Positions 1-12,252 are shown, counted from the first letter of the stretch. The stretch: 64,000 nucleotides of DNA from Aristolochia californica (GCA_029961685.1 JARWKL010000007.1:9633406-9697405); one strand, 5' to 3'. Notes: a model not told the origin generated them from the sequence alone. Program-made: numbers and translations.

Positions 1-485
1 GTTACTGTATATAGACGAGCCATCAGTATAAAATGCCCGTACTTGGAGAATCTATCGACCACTACGAAAAGTACGGATTTGCCGGCTGACAGGGGTAGGC
101 CTTCCACAAAATCCATTGAAATGTCGGCCCAAACCTGCGTAGGAAGGGCTACAGGCTGGAGAAGACCGGCTGGACTCAAGTGCTCGGCTTTGTTGTGCTA
201 GCATACCTGACAGTCACCCACATAAGTCGCAATAGAGGGTTTCATGGCTTGCCAATAAAAATCAGTTCGAATTTTGTGCAAGGTCTTCTGGATCCCCTCA
301 TGTGTACTATCATGGTAGGCCGAGAGAATAGCTGGAATCAACTCGGACTCAAGTGGAAGGAAAATCTGCTGCTTGTAATAAATAAGTGAATCCTGGATGG
401 ACCACTTCAAATTCATTGTCCCTTCCAAGATCTTCTGATGTCGTTCCTGCAGTGTAGGGTTAGTGGCATGTGCCTCTCGCACCAA
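1..485 (-). pseudogene. integrase remnant: HHCC zinc finger and start of the DDE core
   Basis: The family integrates retroelement cDNA into host DNA. From the upstream end (485) the frame shows an HHCC-type zinc finger: His residues in YHDSTHEG and Cys residues in DCQVC, with the usual FYW between them. A TAG at 198-200 follows CQVC, where relatives usually have Gln before [12 protein letters not shown], so this looks like a CAG-to-TAG change. Beyond the stop the same frame continues with [12 protein letters not shown] and [12 protein letters not shown], the core segment holding the first catalytic Asp. The second Asp and the Glu are outside the window. The zinc finger itself looks intact. 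Identification is firm; the remnant cannot give a full protein. Confidence 0.9.
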
Positions 486-549
486 ATCCAGAATGAGAAA
501 TCTCGGCTGGCTGATAGAATAGACTGACTGCTGATCTTCAAAACACCGT

Positions 550-1073
550 CACAAGGCATCTGCCGCCTTATTTAATCTCCCCGCACCATACTCCACCGAG
601 AAGTCAAACCCCAACAACTTACTGATCCAGTGCTATTGTGGCGACGTCGTCAAACACTGTTCTAGTAGGAATTTAAGGCTGTAGTGATCCATGTGTATGA
701 GAAAAGCCCGGCCCCAGAGATAAGGCCTCCAATGTTGGACCGCTTTGGCCAACCCAATTGATTTGCGCTCATAGGCTGCTAGCTTGTGATGGCGGACTGC
801 CAGCTGTCTGCTAAAATACACAATAGGATGGCCCAACTGCTGTAAAATGGGCCCCATGCCCACACCCGAAGCGTCGCACTCTACCACGAACAATTCGTCG
901 AAGTTGGGTAGCTGTAATACTGGCATGGATGCGAGGGCAGCTTTGAGTGCCACAAACGACGTGGTGGCCCCCTCATTCCAAATAAAGGAATTTTTCTTGA
1001 GTAAACTTGTCAATGGTGCTGCCACTGGCCCATAGTTCTGAATAAATTTGCGATAGTAGCCCGCAAGACCCAA
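550..1073 (-). pseudogene. RNase H domain remnant of gypsy pol
   Basis: RNase H removes the RNA strand during reverse transcription. The frame from 1073 shows CDASGVGMG (first catalytic Asp) and HPIVYFSRQL, then YERKSIGLAKAVQHWRPYL and HMDHYSLKFL (another conserved Asp). Relatives usually have Glu after YER; here it is Lys (codon AAA), so a catalytic acid is probably lost. A TAG at 633-635 sits where the family reads Gln in PQQHW. Translation then continues as HWISKLLGFDF, and a TGA near 553 replaces the Ser of the ADALSR motif that ends the domain. It follows the RT remnant and leads into the integrase zinc finger. Confidence 0.88.
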
Positions 1074-1097
1074 AAAACCCCGTAATGCAGAACACGA

Positions 1098-2105
1098 CTA
1101 TGGTTGCGGCCACTCGTGGATAGCTCGGATCTTCTTGGGATCCACCGTAACCCCCTCATGTGAGATAATGTGTCCCAGATACCCCACATGTGAAGCTGCA
1201 AAAGAACACTTGAAATGTTTCAAATAGAGCCGATGTGCTCTTAACAAGTCGAAAACAATCCTCAAGTGTTCCAAGTGCTCCTCAACCAACTTGCTATATA
1301 TCAAAATATCATAAAAAAATACAAGAACAAATTTTCGAATATAGGGGCTAAATGCCTCGTTCATCAAAGCTTGAAAAGTGGAGGGTGCATTGGATAACCC
1401 GAACGGCATGACGATGAACTCAAAGTGGCCATGGTGCGTGCAGAACGCCATCTTCTTGATATCAGAGGGGTGCATCCAGACCTAATGGTATCCCAAATGG
1501 AGGTCGAGTTTAGTTAATAACCACGACCCATGTAACTCATCCAGAAGCTCATCCACTACTGGAATCGGGAACTTGTCTTTTATTGTCTACACGTTCAACT
1601 CCCGATAATCCATGCAGAACCTCCATGTCCCATCATGTTTCTTCACAAGTAAGACGAGTGAAGAGAACGGGGAGCGGCAGGGGCGAATAAGACCCTGTTT
1701 CAACATCTCATGGCACTGACACTCTATCTCGTCCTTCTGAAGGTGTGGGTAACGGTATGGTCGCATGACCACTACCTCAGAACCTGGTTTCAAACAGATC
1801 CTGTGGTCACAGTGTCTCATGGGAGGCAACCCCGAAGGCTCCTGGAAGAGGTCAGAGAACTCCTCAACCAGACCATCACTAGTACTGTCAGGCTGATCCT
1901 GTGTCTGTAAAGTGTGTATGCGGTGGGCCCTGTCCACATGACAGCCCTGTAAGAGTACCCGACTTTCGGCCAAATCAAAGCTCATGGTTAAAGCCGAAAA
2001 GTCCCACAAAATGGGCCCCAACATTTGTAACCATTTAATGCCTAAGACCATATCAAATCCCGCCAGGAATAACAAAAAATTCTGCATTAAATGAAGTAAA
2101 TCCAA
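1098..2105 (-). pseudogene. reverse transcriptase remnant of gypsy pol
   Basis: The reverse transcriptase copies element RNA into DNA. The fragment at 1590-2105 begins with the protease-RT linker (MVLGIKWLQMLGPILWDFSA) and includes RPYRYPHLQKDEIE, SPFSSLVLLVKKHDGTWRFC and DYRELN. A TAG at 1587-1589 ends it. The frame continues through TIKDKFPIP and [10 protein letters not shown] to a second TAG at 1482-1484, where relatives have Gln in LGYHQ. The second fragment (1098-1475) holds MPFGLSNAPSTFQ and FFYDILIYSK. The catalytic box is normally F-F-D-D; here the first Asp is Tyr (GAT to TAT), which should abolish polymerase activity. YLGHIIS, DPKKI and HEWPQP mark the connection to RNase H. Frame changes occur near 1090 and 2053-2105. 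Confidence 0.92.
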
Positions 2106-2412
2106 TGGAAAAATTTACCGCCTTACTAATTCCATAGCTAGGGACCTTCTTGCCATTGGCCAGTGAGACGGTGGCTGTCGGATGAGTGTGTATCTGGAGT
2201 TGGAGATGTTGTGCGGCAGTCAAACTCAGAAAATTGTGTGTACTCGCCAAGTCCACTAGTCCCACCAGTTCTTGGTCGATGACATGAGCTCGGACTTGCA
2301 TTGTAGTAGGCGATTTCTGCCCAGTAATAGCATGCAAGGATATCTCTGGTGGTTCCTCCTCGTAATATCCTCTGGCTCCTCTGGATTCTCTGAATCTGCC
2401 ACCTCGAGCCAA
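2053..2412 (-). pseudogene. retropepsin-like aspartic protease remnant
   Basis: In this family the protease matures the Gag-Pol polyprotein. The frame shows ISLHAITGQ, then LVDLASTHNFLS, which aligns with the usual LVDSGSTHNFIS active-site box, then HTHPTATVSLANGKKV and a second-half segment ending in FFVIPGG. The catalytic D-S/T-G triad reads D-L-A, so the active site is damaged while the Asp remains. The frame runs out at 2053, and the next segment (VLGIKWL) is in the frame of the fragment at 1587-2105, so a frameshift separates protease and RT. Its place between the gag knuckle and RT supports the call. Confidence 0.85.
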
Positions 2413-3425
2413 AACAATCGTTTACATTGGTGTCCAACACGATACTACTCATCGCAGTTATAACAGAGATTTTTGGACTGCCTTTCTGCCATCTCCGCAC
2501 TCATCAATTTTTTTATAAAGCTCTGTATGGAATTTACCAGGGCGGGGATTGGCTACCTAAGTTGTAGTCGGAGTGTGTCTGGATGGTGTTACTGTAGATG
2601 CTCCCTGAGATGAATTATAGTGGCGCCCTTGCCACGTGGAGGAAGTGTTCCTCTAACTCGACCAACCCGGCTTACGTTGCTACAGCTGTTGTCATTGTTC
2701 CATTGCTTGGGCCATATTCATGGCATGAGCTAGATCCGTGGGCATAAGGAGTTTTACCTGTAGTAGTAAATACTCATTGAGACCTATTGTGAATAAGGAG
2801 ACCTACTGGTCAACCAATACACTCTCCCCAGCACGAGCCAACTTTTCCTGGAATAGTTTTTGATATTGTTCCACCAAACCCATTTGTCTCAATAAGACTA
2901 ACTCTCCCAAGGGGTTGCTGTTGGCGGGAGGCCCAAATCTAACTGTGCATAGATTTTTAAATTCTCCCCAAGTCATTCCCGATCTCTCTTTCTCTACTTG
3001 AGTAACCCATTACATGGCTTCATCTGCCATATGGAAAGAGGCTAGTTGCACCTTATCCCATTCAGTAGACCCTTGGTTCAAAAAAAAATTTCACATCTAT
3101 GCAACCAAATTACGGGATCCATAGAACCATTGAAAGAGGGAAACTCTAACTTGGTGTACCTTGGGATTATGCCTCCATGCTGAGGTGCTTGGACAGCAGT
3201 GTGCCCAGGCCACTGCTCCCCTCTTCTGTGATATGTTTGAGCAACCTCTCTCACCTCTGGACTCTAATGTCTCGCTGTCCTCAACTCCTGTAGCATGCTA
3301 ATAATTCGGCTCATATCTTCTTCCAAACCACAAACCTTTTCCAACATTGGTTGTGCTGTTTCAAGGCTATCTTCTATCTTTTGTATCCTGATTTGGATTT
3401 CTTCATTGCTGATATTATCCCCCAT
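2413..3425 (-). pseudogene. gag remnant with zinc knuckle
   Basis: Gag forms the virus-like particle and packages element RNA. The likely start is the ATG at 3423-3425, just after the primer binding site, reading MGDNISNEEIQIRIQKIED. A TAG at 3264-3266 breaks the frame. The capsid-like part has LEFPSFNGSMDP, then a frameshift at a nine-base A run (3080-3088), then EWDKVQLASFHMADEAM with a TAA at 3010-3012, then WGEFKNLC, RFGPPANSNPLGEL and LRQMGLVEQYQ, with a further TAG at 2803-2805. More stops lie near 2660-2690. At about 2424-2466 there is a CYNCDE..YRVGHQC knuckle with an in-frame TAG (2445-2447) where Lys is common. This is a typical plant gypsy gag, badly decayed. Confidence 0.85.
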
Positions 3426-3433
3426 GTTACCCT

Positions 3434-3445
3434 GATCTGATACCA
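3434..3445 (-). other. primer binding site (PBS)
   Basis: On the minus strand the sequence reads TGGTATCAGATC, three bases downstream of the LTR end. Plant LTR elements commonly carry TGGTATCAGAGC, complementary to the 3' end of initiator tRNA-Met. Two bases differ at the far end. Its position between LTR and gag start fits minus-strand DNA priming. Confidence 0.8.
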
Positions 3446-4099
3446 AGTTGTTACGGTCCCGGGTCATGGATCGAGTAACACGGCGTGGGAGTTGTGAATC
3501 CAGCACTGGTACTGAGTTGTTGGATTCGTTAAGGAGGGTTAAAGGTCCCTTCTTTGGGTACTCTTCCACCAATGATCAGTCTCCCTTTTTATGGTCTCAT
3601 TCTAGTGCTAAAGTTATAGCTAGAATGGAAGTAATTCAGGTGGAGAAAGAATGGAGAAATACCTGTTTTGCTCACGTTAATCAGGGTTTCAACCCTGATT
3701 TGATGCAGCTCGTTCTAGGACTTGAAGACCTAGCTTGATGGGGCAGCCTTGGCTAACGTTGATGGCTGTCCTTGCTCTATTTTCGTGATGAATTCCCAGC
3801 AAGAAGAGTTGCTATAACCCTTCACATGAAAGAACCAGAATTATTCCTCTTTTGCTGCTCGTCAAGAGGGAATGGAACCCAAGATCCTCTCTTTGGGCTC
3901 GAAAAAGGGGCAGGAATCTCCTTTTCTTAGTATGGATGATGAGGGATGAATTTGGGTGAAGATGGATGGCAATGAAGGGTGAAGGATAGGTTGGATTTTT
4001 GGAGTAAACCCTAAACTTGAGATAAAGAGGTGATCTCAACCTGTTTAGACTAGGTTATTCTAAAATCTCAAAGCTTCCCTATTTGATTCATACCTTTCC

Positions 4100-4109
4100 C
4101 TTAAATAGG
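4100..4109 (-). promoter_or_regulatory. TATA-like box of the LTR
   Basis: The minus strand reads CCTATTTAAG. The same decamer occurs at the corresponding place in the LTR-like insertion at 41839-41848, followed in both by a shared AAACAGG..TGAGATCACC segment about 65 bp downstream. This supports a promoter role for the U3/R boundary. Confidence 0.55.
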
Positions 4110-4177
4110 TCACGTCAAGGAGTTTTAGGGTTAGGGTTACAATAATTCCCCATAATGCCCTTACATAAAAAGTAATT

Positions 4178-4281
4178 AGAAATAACTCCTACTTAAAACA
4201 ATATAAGAAATAAATCCTACTTAAAACAATATTAGAAATAAATCCTACTCAAAGAAATATAAGAATTAAATCCTATTGAGT
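4178..4281 (-). repeat. 28-bp tandem repeats in U3
   Basis: About 3.7 copies of a 28-bp unit built on AGAAATAAATCCTAC (plus strand), starting at 4178, 4206, 4234 and 4262. They lie upstream of the LTR TATA-like box, where enhancer-type repeats are often found in LTRs. Function is inferred from position only. Confidence 0.75.
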
Positions 4282-4336
4282 GAGTTGTTGTTGTCTTCTT
4301 CGTTGTGTGACTCGGTGTGCTATTGAGTCCACAACA

Positions 4337-7300
4337 TAAAGTTATTTCTCGGTCAATCATGCGTAACGGGCTATATTTTTGTAAGAAATGAGTTATGGAT
4401 TTGGAGTCAACACTTAGCCAAAAATTCCCCCGCCTCCCCCTTTGTTTCCTGACAATTGCAAAACCTGATATATAAAAACTAGAAAGAGTTTACAATCGCT
4501 AAAGGTTACAAACACTTTTTTGCATTATCTCTCTCTACATTTGTGCATTTCCATTTTAGATGTATACTTTTTCGTTAAGTCAAAACTTGAGTTTTCACTT
4601 TTCCTTTTATCTCTCGTAAACAAAAAACATACAGATCACAACAAAATGAAAATTTTAGAGTTTATGTTTGCAAAAAATTTAGAACAAGATATAATGTAAG
4701 AAAAGAAAAATTATTCACACACCACAAATAAACACAAAAGGTTAGATATCCAAGTTTGGAAAATTCTACTAGTTCAACCCTGAGAGCATGGAATTTTATA
4801 AGAAAGAGATTTCTTGCTGATCCTTCACATGTTTTAAATGTGGATATGCATGCTTTGAACATGTTAAAGATGCAGATGACCAACGGATCCAAACCTCATT
4901 AAATTCTCAAGTTTGGATGCGGTGGGATATTTACTTGAGCCAAACAAGCCATTATTTTACCCAATAAGAAAAAAACTGACCTAACAATCATAAATCATTG
5001 TATAGTGATTTATTCGTCAATCATGTGTAACAGGCTTTATTTTTGTAAGAAATGACTTAAGGATTGGGAGTCAACACTCAAGTAAAAATTCGCCTGCACC
5101 CCCTTTCTTTCCCAACGATAGCAAAACCTGATATATAAATACAAGAAAGAGTTTAAAATCCGTAAAATTTACATACACTTTTTTTTCAGAATTTTCTCTT
5201 TCAACATTTTTGCTTTTCCATTTTAGGTGTATACTTTTTCTTTAAATCAAAACTTCAGTTTTCTCTTTTCCCTTAATCTCTTGCAAACAAAAAAGATAAG
5301 GCAAAATATCACAAAAAAATGAAAATTTTAGAGTTTATGTATGCATAAAATTTAGAACATCCACAAATGTAAGCTAAGAAAATTTATTCACACACCACAA
5401 AATAAAACAAAACTTTTGATATCCAAGTTTGGGAAATTCCACTAGTTCAACCCTGATAACTTGAAATTTTATAAGAAAGAGATTTCTAGTTGATCCTGAG
5501 CATGTTTTAATTGTGGAAATGCATGCTTGAAACATGTTAAAGATGCAGATGACCTATGGATCCAAACCTCTTGAAATTCGCATGTTTGGGTACGATGGGA
5601 TATTTACCCTAGCCAAACAAGCCATTATTTTGCCCATTTACAAAAAAGTTGACCTAATAGTCATAGTTGATTGTAAAGTGATTTATCGGTCAATCATGCG
5701 TAATGGGATATATTTTTTAAAGAAATGACTTATGGAATGGGAGTCAACTCTCAACTAAAAATTCCTTCACCTCGCCCTTTGGTTCATGACGATTGCAAAC
5801 CTTATATAAAAAACAGAGAAAGAGTTTACAATCCCTAAAAGTTACAGAAATTTTTAAGAATTATCTCTCACTACATTTGTGCATTTCCATTATAGATGTA
5901 TACTTTTTCCTTAAATCAAAATTTGAGTTTTCACTTTTCCCTTTATCTCTCCTAAATACAAAAGATAAGGTAAATAGATCACAACAAAACAAAAATTTTA
6001 GAGTTTATGTATGCAAAAAATTTAGAACAACAACAAATGTATGCAAAAAAAATTTATTCACACACCACAAATGTACACAAAATTTTTGATATCCGAGTTT
6101 GGGAAATTCCACTAGTTCAACACTAATTGCTTGGAATTTTATAAGAAAGAGATTTCTAGTTGATCTTGCATATGTTTTAAAAATGGATATGCATGCTTAA
6201 AACATGTTAAAGATGGAGATGACCTACGGTTCCAAACCTCATTAAATTCTCATGCTTGGGTGCGATGGGATATTTACCCGAGCCAAACAAGCCATTATCT
6301 AGCCCATTTACAAAAAAGCTGACCTAACAACCATAGATGATTGTAAAGTGATTTATCAGTCAATCTTGCATAACGGGCTATATTTTTGTAAGAAATGACT
6401 TATGGATTGTGAGTGAACACTCGACTAAAAATTCCCCTGCCTCCCTCTTTGTTTCCCAACGATTGAAAAACCAAATCTTTAAAAACTAGAAGGAGGTTAC
6501 AATCTCTAAAAGTTATAGACACTTTTTGGAATTATCTCCCTCTACATTTGTGCATTTCCATTTTAGATGTATATTTTTTTTAAATCAAAACTTGAGATTT
6601 CACCTTTCCCTTTATCTCTCGAAAACAAAAAAGAAAGGCTAACAGATCATTAAAAAATGAAAATTTTAGAGTTTATGTAAGCAAAAAATTTAGAACAACA
6701 ACAAATGTAAGAAAATAAAATTTATTCACACACCACAAATGAACACAAATGTTTTGATATCCAAGTTTGGGAAATTCCATGAGTTTAACCCTGATAGCTT
6801 GAAATTTAATAAGAAAGAGATTTCTAGTTGATCTTGCACATGTTTTAATTGTGGATATGCATGCTTGAAACTTGTTAAAGATGTAGATGACTTACAGATC
6901 CAAACCTCATTAAATTCTCTAGTTTGGGTGCGCTGGGATATTTACCCGAGCCAAACAAGCCATTATTTTGCCCATTTAAAAAAAAGCTGACCTAAATATC
7001 ATAGATGATTGTAAAGTGATTTATCGGTCAATCAAGAGCAACGGGTTATATTTTTGTAAGAAATGACTTATGGATTCAGAGTCAACACTGAGCTAAAAAT
7101 TCCCCCGCCTCCCCCTTTGTTTCCCGATGATTGCAAAACCTAATATATAAAAACTTGAAAGAGTTTCCAATCCCTAAAAGTTACAAACACTTTTCGGAAT
7201 TATCTCTCTCTACATTTGTGCATTTCCATTTTAGATATATAGTTTTTCATTAAATCAAAACTTGAGTTTTCACTTTTCCCTTTATCTCTCGTAAACAAAA

Positions 7301-8572
7301 CAGATAAGGTAAACAAATCACAACAAAATGAAAATTTTAGAGTTTATGTATGCAAAAAATTTAGAACAACAATAAATGTCAGCAAAGAAAATTTATTCAC
7401 ACACCACAAATGAACACAATTTGATATCCAAGTTTTGAAAATTCCACAAGTTCAACTCTAATAACTTGGAATTTCGTAAGAAAGAGATTTCTAGTTGATC
7501 ATGTACATGTTTTAAATGTGGATATGCTTGCTTGAAACATGTTAAAGATGCAGATGACCTACGGATCCAGACCGCATGAAATTCTCAAGTTTGGGTGCGG
7601 TGGGATATTTACTCGAGGCAAACAAGCCATTATTTTGCCCATCTATAAAAAAACTGGCCTAACAATCACAGTTGATTGTAATGTTATTTATCAGTCAATC
7701 ATGCGTAACGGGCTATATTTTTGTAAGAAATGACCTATGGATTGGGAGTCAACACTCACCAAAAAATTCCCACGCCTCCCTCTTTGTTTCCCGACGATTG
7801 CAAAACCTGATATATAAAAACTAGAAAGAGTTTAGAATCCCAAAAAATTACATAAACTTTTATGAATTATCTCTCTCTACATTTGTGCATTTCCATTTTA
7901 GATGTATACTTTTTCCTTAAATCAAAACTTTAGTTTTCACTTTTCCCTTTATCTCTCATAAACAAAAATGATAAGGCAAACAGATCACAATAAAGTGAAA
8001 ATTTCAGGGTTTATGTATGCAAAAAATTTAGAAAACAACAAATTTAAGGAAAAAAAATATATTCACACACCACTAATGAACACAAAAGTTTTGTTATCCA
8101 AGTTTGGGAAATTCCACTAGTTCAACCCTAATAGCTTTGAATTTTATAAGAAAGAGATTTCTAGTTGATCCTTCACATGTTTTAAATGTATATATGCTTG
8201 CTTGAAACATGTTAAAGATGCAGAAGACCTACGGATCCAAACCTAAATAAATTCTCAAGTTTGGGTGCAGTGGGATATTAACCCGAGCCAAACACGCAAT
8301 TAATTTTTCCATTTAGAAAAAAGCTGACCGAACAATTATAGATGATTATAAAGTGATTTATCGGTCAATCATGCGTAATGGGCAATCTTTTTGAAAAAAT
8401 GACTTATGGATTGGGAATCAACACTCAGCTAAAAATTCCCCCGCCTTCCCTTTTGTTTCCCGAGGATTGCAAAACCTGATATATAAAAACTAGAAAGAGT
8501 TTACAATCCCTAAAAGTGAAAGATACTTTTGGGAATTATGTCTCTCTCCATTTGTGCATTTCCATTTTAGAT
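4337..8572 (+). repeat. higher-order repeat copy 1 (six monomers)
   Basis: Monomers here match those at 8573-12390 in the same order with an offset of about 3,999 bp. For example, the segment at 5534-5728 matches 9533-9727, and 5793 onwards matches 9792 onwards. The left end is cut by the LTR. At about 8570-8580 the copy joins directly to the first monomer type again (TTTTCGTTAAGTC, as at 4572), so monomer types G-J of the longer unit are missing. Confidence 0.8.
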
Positions 8573-11500
8573 GTATACCTTTTCGTTAAGTCAAAACTTG
8601 AGTTTTCATTTTTCCCTTTATCTCTCGTAAACAAAAAAATATAGAATGAAAATTTTGGAGTTTATGTATGCAAAAAATTTAGACAAGATCTAATGTAAGA
8701 AAATAAAAATTATTCACACACCACAAATGAACACAAAAGGTTTGATATCCAAGTTTGGGAAATTCCACTAGTTCAACCCAGAGAACATGGAATTTTATAA
8801 GAAAGAGATTTCTTGTTGATCCTTCACATGTTTTTAATGTGAATATGCATGTTTTGAACATGTTAAAGATGCAGATGACCTACGGATCCAAACCTCATTA
8901 AATTCTCAAGTTTGGGTGCGGTGGGATATTTACCTGAGCCAAACAAGCCATTATTTTACCCAATAAGAAAAAAAAACTTATCAAACAATCATAGATCATT
9001 GTAAAGTGATTTATTGGTGAATCATGTGTAATGGGCTTTATTTTTGTAAGAAATGACTTAAGGTCTGGGAGTCAACACTCAAGTAAAAATTCGCCTGCCT
9101 CCCCCTTTCTTTCCCGACGATTGCAAAACCTGATATATAAATACCAGAAAGAGTTTAAAATCCCTAAAAGTTATTGACACTTTTTCAGATTTTTCTCTCT
9201 CTACATTGTGCTTTTCCATTTTAGGTGTATACTTTTTCTTTAAATCCAAACTTCAGTTTTCTCTTTTGCCTTTATCTCTTGTAAACAAAAAAGATAAGGC
9301 GAACATATCACAACCAAATGAAAATTTTAGAGTTTATGTATGCAAAAAATTTAGAACAACCACAAATTTAAGCTAAGAAAATTTATTCACACACCACAAA
9401 TTAGCACAAAAGTTTTGATATCCAAGTTTGGGAAATTCCTCTAGTTCAACCCTGATAGCTTGGAATTTTATAAGAAAGAGATTTCTAGTTGATCCTTCAC
9501 ATATTTTAATTGTGGAAATGCATTCTTGAAACATGTTAAAGATGCAGATGACCTATGGATCCAAACCTCACGAAATTCGCAAGTTTGGGTACGATGGGAT
9601 ATTTACCCGAGCCAAAGAAGCCATTATTTTGCCCATTTACAAAAAAACTGACCTAACAGTCATAGATGATTGTAAAGTGATTTATCGGTCAATCATGCGT
9701 AACGGGATATATTTTTTAAAGAAATGACTTATGGAATGGGAGTCAACTCTCAACTAAAAGTTCTTTCACCTCCCCCTTTGTTTCATGACGATTGCAAACC
9801 TTATATAAAAAAACAAGAAAGAATTTACAATCCCTAAAAGTTACAAAAAATTTTAAGAATTATCTCTCACTACATTTGTGCATTTCCATTTTAGATGTAT
9901 ACTTTTTCCTTAAATCAAAACTTGAGTTTTCACTTTTCCCTTTATCTCTCGTAAATAAAAAAGATAAGGAAAACATATCACAACAAAACAAAAATTTTAG
10001 AGTTTATGTATGCAAAAAATTTAGAACAACAACAAATGTATGCAAAGAAAATTTATTCACACACCACAAATGTACACAAAATTTTTTGTATCCAAGTTTG
10101 GGAAATTCCACTAGTTCAACACTAATAGCTTGGAATTTTATAAGAAAGAGATTTCTAGTTGATCCTTCACATGTTTTCAATGTGGATATGCATGCTTAAA
10201 ACATGTTAAAGATGGAGATGACCTACGGTTCCAAACCTCATTAAATTCTCATGCTTGGGTGTGATGGGATATTTACCCAAGCCAAACAAGCCATTATTTA
10301 GCCCATTTACAAAAAAAACTGACCTAAGAATCATAGATGATTGTAAAGTGATTTATCGGTCAATCATGTGTAACGGGCTATATTTTTGTAAGAAATGACT
10401 TATGGATTGCGAGTGAACACTCAGCTAAAAATTCCCCTGCCTCCCTCTTTGTTTCCTGACGATTGCAAAACCAAATATATAAAAACTAGAAGGAGTTTAC
10501 AATCTCTTAAAGTTATAGACACTTTTTGGAATTATCTCCCTCCACATTTCTGCATTTCCATTTTAGATGTATATTGTCTTTTTAAATCAAAACTTGAGAT
10601 TTCACATTTCCCTTTATCTCTCAAAAACACAAAAAGAAAGGCTAATAGATCACTAAAAAATGAAAATTTTAGATTTTATGTAAGCAAAAAATTTTGAACA
10701 ACAACAAATGTAAAAAAAGAAAATTTATTCACACACCACAAATGAACACAAAAGTTTTGATATCCAAGTTTGGAAAATTCCATGAGTTCAACCCTGATAG
10801 CTTGAAATTTAATAAGAAAGAGATTTCTAGTTGATCATGTACATGTTTTAATTGTGGATATGCATGCTTCAAACAAGTTAAAGATTTAGATGACTTACAT
10901 ATTGAAACCTCATTAAATTCTCAAGTTTGGGTGTGGTAGGATATTTACCGGAGGCAAACAAGCCATTATTTTGCCATTTACAAAAAAGCTGCCTAAATAT
11001 TAAGAGCAACGGGTTATATTTTTGTAAGAAATGACTTATGGATTCAGAGTCAACACTAAGCTAAAAATTCCCCCGCCTACCCCTTTGTTTCCCGACGATT
11101 GCAAAACCTAATATATAAAAACTTGAAAGAGTTTCCAATCCCTAAAAGTTACAGAAACTTTTTGGAATTATCTCTCTCTACATTTGTGCATTTCCATTTT
11201 AGATATATAATTTTTCATAAAATCAAAAATGGAGTTTTCACTTTTCCCTTTATCTCTGTTAAACAAAAGAGATAAGGTAAACAAATCACAACAAAATGAA
11301 AATTTTAGGGTTTATGTATGCAAAAAATTTAGAACAACAATAAATGTCAGCAAAGAAAATTTAATCACACACCACAAATGAACACAATTTGATATCCAAG
11401 TTTTGGAAATTCCACAAGTTCAACCCTAATAACTTGGAATTTTGTAAGAAAGAGATTTTTAGTTGATCATGTACATGTTTTAAATGTGGATATGCCTGTT

Positions 11501-12247
11501 TGAAACATGTTAAAGATGCAGATGACCTACGAATCCAAACCTCATGAAATTCTCAAGTTTGGGTGCGGTGGGATATTTACTCGAGGCAAACAAGCCATTA
11601 TTTTGCCCATTTTAAAAAAAAACTGACCTAACAATCACAGTTGATTGTAAAGTTATTTATCAGTCAATCATGCATAACAGGCTATATTTTTGTAAGAAAT
11701 GACTTATGGATTGGGAGTCAACACTCACCTAAAAATTCCCACGCCTCCCCCTTTGTTTCCGGACGATTGCAAAACTTGGTATATAAAAACTAGAAAGAGT
11801 TTAGAATCCCTAAAAGTTACAGAAACTTTTATAAATTATCTCTCTCTACATTTGTGCATTTCCATTTTAGATGTATATTATTTCCTTAAATAAAAACTTT
11901 AGTTTTCACTTTTCCCTTTATCTCTCATAAACAAAAAAAATAAGGCAAATAGATCACAATAAAATGAAAATTTCAGAGTTTATGTATGCAAAAAATTTAG
12001 AAAACACCAAATTTAAGGAAAGAAAATATATTCACACACCACTAATGAACACAAAAGTTTTGATATCCAAGTTTGGGAAATTCCACTAGTTCAACCCTGA
12101 TAGCTTTGAATTTTATAAGAAAGAGATTTCTAGTTGATCCTGCACGTGTTTTAAATGTGGATATGCATGCTTGAAACATGTTAAAGATGCAGAAGACCTA
12201 CGGATCCAAACCTAAATAAATTTTCAAGTTTGGGTGCGGTGGTTATT

Positions 12248-12252
12248 AACCC
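12248..12252 (+). other. 166-bp deletion junction in HOR copy 2
   Basis: The sequence AACCC joins TTTTGTTTCCCGAGG. In copy 1 these two points lie at 8280-8284 and 8451, with 166 bp between them. Both sides carry CCC, so the junction shows 3 bp of microhomology. Confidence 0.75.

Larger units (their letters stand above)
1..4336 (-). mobile_element. Ty3/gypsy LTR retrotransposon, degenerate, cut by the window edge
   Basis: Read on the minus strand the order is 5' LTR (3449-4336), primer binding site (3434-3445), gag, aspartic protease, reverse transcriptase, RNase H, integrase zinc finger and the start of the integrase core. Protease-RT-RNase H-integrase is the Ty3/gypsy order. The gag CxxC...GHxC knuckle and integrase words such as [10 protein letters not shown] and [11 protein letters not shown] are typical of plant gypsy elements, perhaps chromovirus-like, but no chromodomain region is in the window, so the clade is open. 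All coding regions contain stops or frameshifts, so it is non-autonomous now. The 5' LTR directly abuts satellite sequence at 4337, in the middle of a monomer, which suggests insertion into a pre-existing array. The second LTR and the left target-site duplication lie outside the window. Confidence 0.93.
3449..4336 (-). repeat. 5' long terminal repeat of the gypsy element
   Basis: The minus strand begins TGTTGTGGACTC at 4336 and ends GTAACA at 3449, giving short TGTT...AACA inverted ends, with the PBS three bases further on. The length is 888 bp. It contains U3 tandem repeats (about 4178-4281), a CCTATTTAAG TATA-like box (4100-4109) and a pyrimidine- and CA-rich leader with several ATGs. The partner LTR is not in the window, so the limits rest on the terminal dinucleotides, the PBS and the abrupt start of satellite at 4337. 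Confidence 0.82.

Noticed and set aside
3448..3738. Plus-strand 96-codon open frame in the LTR
   Set aside because: It lies antisense to the LTR and gag start and shows no recognisable domain; it looks like a shadow frame.
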